A DNA stretch of 64,000 bases from Lachnospiraceae bacterium (GTDB lineage Bacteria; Bacillota; Clostridia; Lachnospirales; Lachnospiraceae), in the NCBI GenBank assembly GCA_022792535.1, contig JAAWBG010000017.1, positions 1-64,000 of the forward strand, written 5' to 3'. Both the position numbers and the translations under genes were made by a program. The notes below the pieces were generated by a model. The model worked only from the letters and a program-made list of their open reading frames with translations, did no database searches and was not told the origin of the DNA. This document shows positions 56,784 to 64,000 of this stretch, in pieces; the stretch's first letter is position 1, and every line of letters begins with the position of its first letter.

Positions 56784-57674
56784 CTACTTTACACTATTCT
56801 TGTTATTGGAAAATTCCTTGCCTTTTCGATTCTGAAAAACCTCCAGGACAGATGTCTTCGCTTCCTCTAATGTGGTAGCTGCCGGATTCACAGGAATCCC
56901 TCTCTCTCTCAATTCCTGTACCACGTAAGTTACCTGAGGAGCTGCAAGGCCTACTGCCTCTAATTCCCGCCAATGGGCAAACACTTCCCTGGGAGTTCCG
57001 TCCAGCATAATCTCTCCCTGATTCATCACAAGAAGCCTGTCTACATACCGAGCCACATCCTCCATACTGTGAGATACCAAAAGAATCGTCATATGCAGTT
57101 CCCGATGCATAGCCGCCACCTGATCTAGGATCTCGTCTCTTCCCTGAGGATCCAGTCCTGCCGTAGGCTCGTCTAAGATTAATACTTCCGGTTTCATAGC
57201 CAAAACCCCTGCAATGGCGGCCCGGCGTTTCTCTCCGCCGGAAAGTTCAAAGGGAGACTGATACCAATCACTTTCCGGCAGTCCTACGCTTCGCAGGGCG
57301 CTGAATGCCCGAAGCTCCGTTTCCTTTTTCGACAGTCCCAGATTGCGTGGACCAAAACATACGTCCTCAAAAATATTCGTCTCAAACAATTGATGTTCTG
57401 GATATTGAAAAACCAGGCCGACTTTGCTCCTCAGTTCCTTTTTATCATAATCTTCTTCGTAAATATCCCGTCCGTTGTAATAGATTCCGCCAAAAGACGC
57501 CTGCAGCAGTCCGTTTAAATGCTGAATCAGAGTGGATTTTCCAGATCCTGTATGACCGATGATCCCGATAAACTCCCCGTCTTGGATCTGCAGATTAATA
57601 TTTTTCAACGCTTGTTTCTCATAAGCGGTATTTTCACTGTACACATAGCTGACTTTATCTAATATAATCGACAT
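56784..57674 (-). CDS. ecfA2: ECF transporter ATPase
   Basis: GHTGSGKSTLIQHLNGLL, LSGGEKRRAAIAGVLAMKPEVLILDEPTAGLDP. Confidence 0.95.
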   Translation of the reverse strand: MSIILDKVSYVYSENTAYEKQALKNINLQIQDGEFIGIIGHTGSGKSTLIQHLNGLLQASFGGIYYNGRDIYEEDYDKKELRSKVGLVFQYPEHQLFETNIFEDVCFGPRNLGLSKKETELRAFSALRSVGLPESDWYQSPFELSGGEKRRAAIAGVLAMKPEVLILDEPTAGLDPQGRDEILDQVAAMHRELHMTILLVSHSMEDVARYVDRLLVMNQGEIMLDGTPREVFAHWRELEAVGLAAPQVTYVVQELRERGIPVNPAATTLEEAKTSVLEVFQNRKGKEFSNNKNSVK

Positions 57675-58510
57675 AATACTTCCACCAATTCCTGCCTTGT
57701 GAGAATTCCTGCCGGTATTTCCATTCCTGCCTTACGCAGCTCATGGGCCAAAAGAGTGATCTGGGGTACATCCAGCCGATAAGACTTAAGCGTATCCACC
57801 TGAGAAAAGATTTCCCTGGGACTTCCCTGCATAACCACTTTCCCGTGATCCATCACATAGACCTTATCTGCTCCCACTACCTCTTCCATATAGTGGGTAA
57901 TCCATATTACAGTCACATGCTTTTCCCGGTTCAACATTTCCACTGCTTTTAACACTTCCCGCCTGCCATCGGGATCTAGCATAGCAGTGGGCTCGTCCAA
58001 TACAATACATTTCGGTTCCATAGCCATTACCCCTGCAATGGCTACCCGCTGTTTCTGTCCCCCAGAAAGCTTGTTGGGAGAATGTTCCCGATAAGAGAGC
58101 ATTCCCACTGACTGAAGACTTTTCTCTACCCGTCTCCATATCTCATCTGCAGGTACGCCAATATTTTCCGGACCAAAAGCCACGTCTTCTTCCACAACGC
58201 TGGCAATAATCTGATTGTCTGGATTTTGAAATACCATTCCTGCATTCTGCCGGATATCCCAGAGATAATTTCCGTCCTGAGTATCTTTTCCATCTACCCA
58301 AAGCGTTCCTCCGCTTGCTTGGAGCAGCACGTTAAAATGCTTGGCCAAGGTAGATTTGCCGGAACCATTATGTCCTAAAATTGCCACAAATTCTCCTTGT
58401 CTCACGTCCAAACTGACCCCGTCTAAGGCAGTGGTAATTCCTTCTACATTGTCTTCCTCATCCCGTCTGATATATTCATGGACTAATTTTCTGGCTTCTA
58501 TAAAATTCAT
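57659..58510 (-). CDS. ecfA1: ECF transporter ATPase
   Basis: GHNGSGKSTLAKHFNVLL, LSGGQKQRVAIAGVMAMEPKCIVLDEPTAMLDP. Confidence 0.95.
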   Translation of the reverse strand: MNFIEARKLVHEYIRRDEEDNVEGITTALDGVSLDVRQGEFVAILGHNGSGKSTLAKHFNVLLQASGGTLWVDGKDTQDGNYLWDIRQNAGMVFQNPDNQIIASVVEEDVAFGPENIGVPADEIWRRVEKSLQSVGMLSYREHSPNKLSGGQKQRVAIAGVMAMEPKCIVLDEPTAMLDPDGRREVLKAVEMLNREKHVTVIWITHYMEEVVGADKVYVMDHGKVVMQGSPREIFSQVDTLKSYRLDVPQITLLAHELRKAGMEIPAGILTRQELVEVLCRLY

Positions 58511-59019
58511 GGCATTTCATCCTCCCAGCGCAGCCGGTGAAGCTGCCCCTCCAGTCTTAGATTGGAAAACTGATTCTGGCGCAATGCCTCATAGAGTACG
58601 ATAGCCGCCGAGTTAGACAGATTCAGAGACCGTGTTTCCCCTGCCATAGGAATCCGCACGCAGGTATCCTGATATTCCTTTAAGATTTCTTCCGGGATTC
58701 CCCCGCTCTCTTTTCCAAACATCAGATAACAGTCCGGCTCATACTTAACGTCTGTATACAATTTCCGGCTTTTGGTGGTGGCCATATAGATTTTGGCCCC
58801 TGGATTCCTCTGAAGAAAATCCTGCCAATTGATATAGCGTGTCACATCCAAATGTTCCCAATAATCCATTCCCGCACGTTTTAAAGCTTTTTCGCCTAAC
58901 TGAAATCCCAAGGGCTCAATCAGATGGAGCCTGGTATCAGTGGCCACACAAGTGCGCCCGATGTTTCCTGTATTTGCTGGAATCTCCGGTTCATAAAGCA
59001 CAATATTTAACTCTGCCAT
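58507..59019 (-). CDS. trmL: tRNA (cytidine/uridine-2'-O-)-methyltransferase TrmL
   Basis: LNIVLYEPEIPANTGNIGRTCVATDTRLHLIEPLGF...SLNLSNSAAIVLYEALRQ. Confidence 0.93.
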   Translation of the reverse strand: MAELNIVLYEPEIPANTGNIGRTCVATDTRLHLIEPLGFQLGEKALKRAGMDYWEHLDVTRYINWQDFLQRNPGAKIYMATTKSRKLYTDVKYEPDCYLMFGKESGGIPEEILKEYQDTCVRIPMAGETRSLNLSNSAAIVLYEALRQNQFSNLRLEGQLHRLRWEDEMP

Positions 59020-59067
59020 CTTTCATTCCTCTATTTCAAAAGTGTTCTCTGTCTCATCTGTAGAACA

Positions 59068-60237
59068 TTATTTCCTTAATTTCTGGATAAAAGATTCCAT
59101 TCTGTCCAAAGCCTCTTTCAGGCTGTCCAGAGAGTAGGCGTAAGAGATCCGCAGGAATCCTTCTCCACAGCCGCCAAAAGCAGTTCCCGGCACTACCACT
59201 ACTTTTTCTTCCTGAAGCATTCGGGTGGCAAATTCCTCAGAGCTCATATCAAATTCCTGAATGCATGGAAAGGCGTAAAATGCGCCGAAAGGTTCAAAAC
59301 ATTTCAAGCCCATTTCCCGAAACCGATGGATCAAATACCGTCTTCTGCCATTGTATTCTTCCCGCATCTTCGCCACGTCATCATCTCCATTGCGCACTGC
59401 CTCCACCGCCGCATACTGGCTGGTGGTAGGGGCGCACATAATGGCATACTGATGGATCTTCAGCATCTGTTCTAAAATCTGTTTTGGCGCACAGGCATAA
59501 CCCAGACGCCATCCCGTCATGGAGTATGATTTGGAAAATCCATTGATCAATACCGTACGCTCCCGCATACCCGGCAGGGAAGCAATGGTTACATGGTCTT
59601 TTCCTTCCAGATAGGTAAGCTCTGCATAGATCTCGTCGCTGAGGACGAATAAGTCATGTTTTTGAATCACTTCTGCAATGGCCTCTAAATCTGACCGTTC
59701 CATAACAGCTCCCGTGGGATTGTTGGGAAAAGGCAGCACCAAAAGTTTTGTCTTAGGCGTGACAGCCTCCTCCAGCTCCTGGGCAGTCAGCCGGAATTCA
59801 TTTTCTTCCTTCAGATTGATGATCACCGGTCTGCCATTTGCCAGCACTGCGCAAGGCATATAGGAAACATAGCTGGGCTGCGGGATCAGCACCTCGTCGC
59901 CAGGATCTAACATGGCCCGCATAGCCATATCAATGGCCTCGCTGCCGCCTACTGTGATCATCATCTCTGTATCATAATCATAAGATACCTGAAATCTCCG
60001 TTCCAGATATTTTGCAATCTCCATTTTCAACTCTTTTAAACCCGCATTGGAAGTATAGGAAGTTCTGCCTTTTTCCAGAGAATAAATACCCTCGTCACGA
60101 ATATGCCAGGGAGTGTCAAAATCCGGTTCCCCCACACCTAGAGAGATCACATCTTTCATCTCTGCTGCAATATCAAAAAATTTCCGAATCCCAGAAAATG
60201 GAATCTCCACAATGCGCTCCGATAATGGATTTCTCAT
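59068..60237 (-). CDS. Pyridoxal-phosphate-dependent class I/II aminotransferase
   Basis: FPNNPTGAVM...LINGFSKSYSMTGWRLGYACAPKQIL. Confidence 0.93.
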   Translation of the reverse strand: MRNPLSERIVEIPFSGIRKFFDIAAEMKDVISLGVGEPDFDTPWHIRDEGIYSLEKGRTSYTSNAGLKELKMEIAKYLERRFQVSYDYDTEMMITVGGSEAIDMAMRAMLDPGDEVLIPQPSYVSYMPCAVLANGRPVIINLKEENEFRLTAQELEEAVTPKTKLLVLPFPNNPTGAVMERSDLEAIAEVIQKHDLFVLSDEIYAELTYLEGKDHVTIASLPGMRERTVLINGFSKSYSMTGWRLGYACAPKQILEQMLKIHQYAIMCAPTTSQYAAVEAVRNGDDDVAKMREEYNGRRRYLIHRFREMGLKCFEPFGAFYAFPCIQEFDMSSEEFATRMLQEEKVVVVPGTAFGGCGEGFLRISYAYSLDSLKEALDRMESFIQKLRK

Positions 60238-60746
60238 TAGCTCACCAACATCCTTTCATCTTCCTGGGGTTTTGCGATGATTGTACCATGGTCTTTATAT
60301 TTTTTCAAAATAAAATTGGTTTTGGTGCTCAAAACACTTTCTAAGGGTGATAATTTGTCGGACACAAACTGAGCTACTTCCCGAAGAGTCTTTCCTTCTA
60401 ATGTTACCAGAAGATCATAGCCCCCGGAAATCAAATAGACTGCATTGACTTCCGGATAGTTGTAGATCCGCTCTGCAATGCTGTCAAATCCTCTGCCTCG
60501 CTGAGGAGTTACACGGACCTCAATCAAGGCATTGACTTTCTCAATACTAGTCTTATCCCAGTCAATCAAGGTATGGTATCCGCAGATAATCCGCTCTTCC
60601 TCCATCGCCGCCATCTCATTTGCCACCACAGATTCTTCCACTCCAAGCATGATCGCCAGTTCTCCTAAGTTCACCCGGCTGTTTTTCTCTATAAAGGTTA
60701 ATATTTTCTCTCTCATCTCTGTCTCCTCACCCTTCAAAATGGCCAT
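60237..60746 (-). CDS. Lrp/AsnC family transcriptional regulator
   Basis: ILTFIEKNSRVNLGELAIMLGVEESVVANEMAAMEEERIICGYHTLIDWDK...ISGGYDLLVTLEGKTLREVAQFV. Confidence 0.92.
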   Translation of the reverse strand: MAILKGEETEMREKILTFIEKNSRVNLGELAIMLGVEESVVANEMAAMEEERIICGYHTLIDWDKTSIEKVNALIEVRVTPQRGRGFDSIAERIYNYPEVNAVYLISGGYDLLVTLEGKTLREVAQFVSDKLSPLESVLSTKTNFILKKYKDHGTIIAKPQEDERMLVS

Positions 60747-60750
60747 CGGC

Positions 60751-61734
60751 CTAGATCACTTTATATAATTCATCTATTTTCGGCGGCTCCAAAAATCGCT
60801 TTTCTTCTTCCTTCCACAAGATACGGTCTTTTCCTTCCACTGCCTTGCCGATCACTACTGCATGAATTCCTTCTTTTTCTAAATCCCGCACCAGTCTGTT
60901 TCCATCAGAAGAAGCCATCAGCATACACCCGCTGGAAATCAGCTCATAAGGATTGATGTTAAAAAATTCACATACTTCTATCGTCTCCTGTTTCACAGGG
61001 ATTTTCTTCAAATCTATTTCCAGTCCAACGCCAGAGCTCTCTGCCAATTCCCATAAGGCCCCGAAAATACCGCCTTCCGTCACATCATGCATAGCGCTTA
61101 CGCCGGACTCGACGGCTTTTGCAGCCTCCGGCAGCACAGACAGATATTGGTCAAACTCTTGTGCCGCCCGTATGAAATGCAGGGGATAACGGGACGCTAA
61201 TTCCTGCTCCTTCTCTTTGGCAATAATGGACGTACCTTCCAGCCCAATCCATTTGCTTACCAAAATATCGTCTCCCGGTCTGGCCCCGGCTGTGGAGACC
61301 AGCTTTCCTGCTTTTGCTTTTCCCACGCCGCACACATTGACTATGGGCTGATTGACAGCTCTTGTCACCTCCGTATGTCCGCCCATAATCTGGACCTTGG
61401 CCTGGGCGCAGGCAGTTTCCACCTGCCTCATAATTTCTTTTAACTCTGATTCTTCCGAACCCTCCGGCAGCAAAATCGTCAGCATCACTCCCACTGGCTC
61501 TGCCCCGGAAGAAGCCAAATCATTTATCGTAATATGGATCGCAAGACTTCCCATATCTGTCGTTGTTCCGGTAATCGGGTCTGTGGAGATCACAAACATC
61601 TCATCTTCCGCCAGTTTCAGAGCCGCGCAATCTTCTCCCACCCCTGCTCCCAGCAGAATTTCTTCCCGCTTGGTATGGATCTGTTTTAATACCGAACGTT
61701 TCAACACACTTTCCGGAACTTTTCCTACTTTCAT
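60751..61734 (-). CDS. AIR synthase-related (HypE/PurM-like) protein
   Basis: GVGEDCAALKLAEDEMFVISTDPITGTTTDMGSLAIHITINDLASSGAEPVGVMLT...MGGHTEVT. Confidence 0.88.
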   Translation of the reverse strand: MKVGKVPESVLKRSVLKQIHTKREEILLGAGVGEDCAALKLAEDEMFVISTDPITGTTTDMGSLAIHITINDLASSGAEPVGVMLTILLPEGSEESELKEIMRQVETACAQAKVQIMGGHTEVTRAVNQPIVNVCGVGKAKAGKLVSTAGARPGDDILVSKWIGLEGTSIIAKEKEQELASRYPLHFIRAAQEFDQYLSVLPEAAKAVESGVSAMHDVTEGGIFGALWELAESSGVGLEIDLKKIPVKQETIEVCEFFNINPYELISSGCMLMASSDGNRLVRDLEKEGIHAVVIGKAVEGKDRILWKEEEKRFLEPPKIDELYKVI

Positions 61735-61848
61735 CGCTTTCATCTCCCAAAAGTCTTTCTTGTATCCACACTTCTAAATGGACATGATAAGGCTGTCTCA
61801 CTACTGAAACAGCCTTATCCACTCTTATCTACTTATCATTCTCTACGA

Positions 61849-63501
61849 TCAGCCATCATTTCCGGCCTTGTCTCCACCTTCATCCTTGTTCTCATCTTTT
61901 TTCTCGTCTTTCTTCTTCTCGTCTTCTTTCTTTTTCTCGTCTTCCTTCTTCTTTTGCTCTTCTTCTTTCTTCTTCTGCTCTTCTAACTGCTGCTGTTGCG
62001 CGGCTGCCGCTGCCTCTGCTGCGGCCTGCTCTTGCTGTCTGGCTGCTACTGCCGCATCATTCCACTGAGCCGCCGCCGCATTTATGGTTCCTTCATCCTG
62101 GGAAGCAACCGCTGCATTCATAGCTGCCGCTGCCTCTCCATTACCGGAGGCGGTTCCCACAGCAACAATTCTCGGCGACGCCTTGTAAGTACTCTTGTTA
62201 AAAATCTCGCGGCTCTGTTCCACGCCGTTTACTGTCACAACTTTCCAGAGCTGAGCAGTGTAACCTGTATGGGAAGACTGAGTCTGACTGATATATCCAA
62301 TGGGCTGTCCCGGCGCTGCCTGATACTGGGTTCCCGGTTCTGTCGTGGATAAAGTCTCACTGACAAAACTTACTTCCCGGTTGGCGTCTCTGGTCTCTTC
62401 CCCAAAAATATTGAAATAAATGGATCTGCCTGAAGTATAACCTTCAATGTAGATGGGCGCTTTGGTGTTATTGGTAAACTTCAGATCTTTATAAGTTCCT
62501 GCAATAGCAGCATCTGCCGAAGGATCCACATAACTTACGATCATAGAGTGGTTAAAACGCTCCGTCACATCCAGCTCTGCACGAATCACTGCATTATACA
62601 ATGTGGTGGACACCTGACAGATCCCTCCGCCATAAGTATCTACCGTTGTTCCATTTTCATAAGAACCTGCCAATTCATATCCGTTTTCCGCATTAAAAGG
62701 ACTTACTGCTTCATAGACAGAAAAGCTGTCTCCCGGATAGATCACAGAGCCGTTGATCTTCGCCGCCCCATTTTCTACATTCTTCGAACGTCCTGCCCCG
62801 GAACTGGAATAGGAAGTATGGAATCCTCCTAAAAGGTCTTTTACTTTTCCCAGTTCTTCCTCGGTTCCCTTGGGATCTACTACATCTGCCACAATCTCAA
62901 CTGCTCCGGATTCTCCCTTCCATTCCATGGAAAAATATTCTTCCAGAACTTCTACGGATTTTTCCACATTTACGGTAACGCCCTGGCTTCCAGGAATAAT
63001 GGTGAATCCGCCGTTCTCTCTGGTTAAACCTGCGTCTACTGCCTCTGTGTTCAAAATCTCTGAATTTGCTTCCAATGCTTTTGCAACTTTCTGCTGATCC
63101 ACCTGGTACGCAAGCTCATAGACCTTATCCTCATTCTCTAAGTCTTTCATAGCTTTGTAACGGGTGATCAAATTTCCGCTTTTTCCAAGCCCTGCCGCCT
63201 CTGCTAAGATCTCCTGGTTGCTCCAGGTAACTCCCAGCTGAGAAACCGGCACCTGGACGGTATTCTTGCCTGCCTGTAAAGTAATGGTCTCGCTCTGCAG
63301 TTCTTCCACATATTCTTCCACTGCAGCTTTTGCCTCTTCCTGGGTCATTCCTCCTACAGAAATCTCCCCAAAATATACACGCTGTGGTATGGTATCTGTC
63401 TCCTTTGGCTCTGCATGGACTGGAATCGTGATCACAGCCGCCAATGCCAGCGCCAGAAGAATACCGCTGATTGAAAGGTATTTTTTCCAATTCTTCATCA
63501 T
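61849..63501 (-). CDS. VanW-family protein with peptidoglycan-binding-like N-terminus and Lys/Glu repeat C-terminus
   Basis: VSPFNAENGYELAGSYENGTTVDTYGGGICQVSTTLYNAVIRAELDVTERFNHSMIVSYVDPSADAAIA VanW core. Confidence 0.93.
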   Translation of the reverse strand: MMKNWKKYLSISGILLALALAAVITIPVHAEPKETDTIPQRVYFGEISVGGMTQEEAKAAVEEYVEELQSETITLQAGKNTVQVPVSQLGVTWSNQEILAEAAGLGKSGNLITRYKAMKDLENEDKVYELAYQVDQQKVAKALEANSEILNTEAVDAGLTRENGGFTIIPGSQGVTVNVEKSVEVLEEYFSMEWKGESGAVEIVADVVDPKGTEEELGKVKDLLGGFHTSYSSSGAGRSKNVENGAAKINGSVIYPGDSFSVYEAVSPFNAENGYELAGSYENGTTVDTYGGGICQVSTTLYNAVIRAELDVTERFNHSMIVSYVDPSADAAIAGTYKDLKFTNNTKAPIYIEGYTSGRSIYFNIFGEETRDANREVSFVSETLSTTEPGTQYQAAPGQPIGYISQTQSSHTGYTAQLWKVVTVNGVEQSREIFNKSTYKASPRIVAVGTASGNGEAAAAMNAAVASQDEGTINAAAAQWNDAAVAARQQEQAAAEAAAAAQQQQLEEQKKKEEEQKKKEDEKKKEDEKKKDEKKDENKDEGGDKAGNDG

Positions 63502-63641
63502 AATCTATCTCTCCTACCCTTAATGCATCGTTAATTCACTACTACCTAATTCTACCACAAAAATGCAATTTTGCAAGGTGCGAAACCACGAATTTCATTG
63601 ACAGAATCTCCTGTTTTCTGTATATTATGAACAGGCATTAT

Positions 63642-63749
63642 TCATACAAATGCAGACAAAAATACAGATATTACCATAGACGCTACTAAGATCAATGCAA
63701 TCACTGCTGCAAATGTTTTCTTTGTCTTTGGATTGTGGAAATTTATCAT
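63642..63749 (-). CDS. Small single-TM protein, 35 aa
   Basis: Minus strand RBS GGAGGTGAGACTT then MINFHNPKTKKTFAAVIALILVASMVISVFLSAFV*. Confidence 0.65.
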   Translation of the reverse strand: MINFHNPKTKKTFAAVIALILVASMVISVFLSAFV

Positions 63750-63857
63750 AAGTCTCACCTCCGTTTTATTTTTGGAATTCGGATGAAAACGCCAAATTCT
63801 GATACGTTACATTTTATTACAAATCACTCTCGTATTCAAGAAAGGAATCAGATCATT

Positions 63858-64000
63858 ATGGGAATTCCTATTATTTTTGTATGGACCATCATTTTCATGG
63901 CCGTAATCTCCTACAAGCGAAAAAAAGCCGACCGCCAGAGTACAACAAAAGAACGAGATTTCTGGGAACGGGAAAATAATGCAAATCTCACCAGAAAACA
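63858..64000 (+). CDS. Partial CDS, N-terminal TM protein, runs off window
   Basis: MGIPIIFVWTIIFMAVISYKRKKADRQSTTKERDFWERENNANLTRK... Confidence 0.6.
   Translation, partial: MGIPIIFVWTIIFMAVISYKRKKADRQSTTKERDFWERENNANLTRK

Noticed and set aside
61868-62068. Plus-strand Ser/Phe/Cys-rich ORF
   Set aside because: Reverse complement of the Lys/Glu repeat tail of the VanW protein.

Overview
The window reads as a Clostridia/Lachnospiraceae-type chromosome segment. Its main feature is a near-complete B12-dependent 1,2-propanediol utilisation (pdu) bacterial-microcompartment locus on the minus strand (about 8.9-28.9 kb). The locus has its own PocR-type regulator pair. Divergent to it is a cobalamin-riboswitch-controlled corrinoid ABC importer (29.1-32.3 kb). 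Other content: a degraded left flank with transposase, flavodoxin, CPBP and PEBP remnants; a kinase/G3P-dehydrogenase-like/LacI cassette; a PLD-helicase-DUF3427 protein next to a Nudix hydrolase; three chemoreceptors; MATE and NSS transporters; and housekeeping genes (rplM-rpsI, truA, ecfT-ecfA-ecfA, trmL, aminotransferase, Lrp, AIR synthase, VanW). The strongest candidates for undescribed biology are: (1) a minus-strand cluster at 47.5-51.1 kb with two paralogous DUF2589-like proteins, a papain-like C-H-D peptidase, small ORFs and an HTH regulator; (2) next to it, an unannotated 31-aa holin-like toxin ORF with a near-consensus antisense promoter and a shared bidirectional terminator, i.e. a type I toxin-antitoxin architecture; (3) a PocR-domain 'kinase' and its AraC-type response regulator that both lack canonical phosphorelay residues, plus a shared GACAAAAT-type repeat upstream of both pdu and the B12 importer; (4) a roughly 260-bp intergenic region of packed hairpins between pduQ and pduA. 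Family names come from recall of motifs. No database search was possible.
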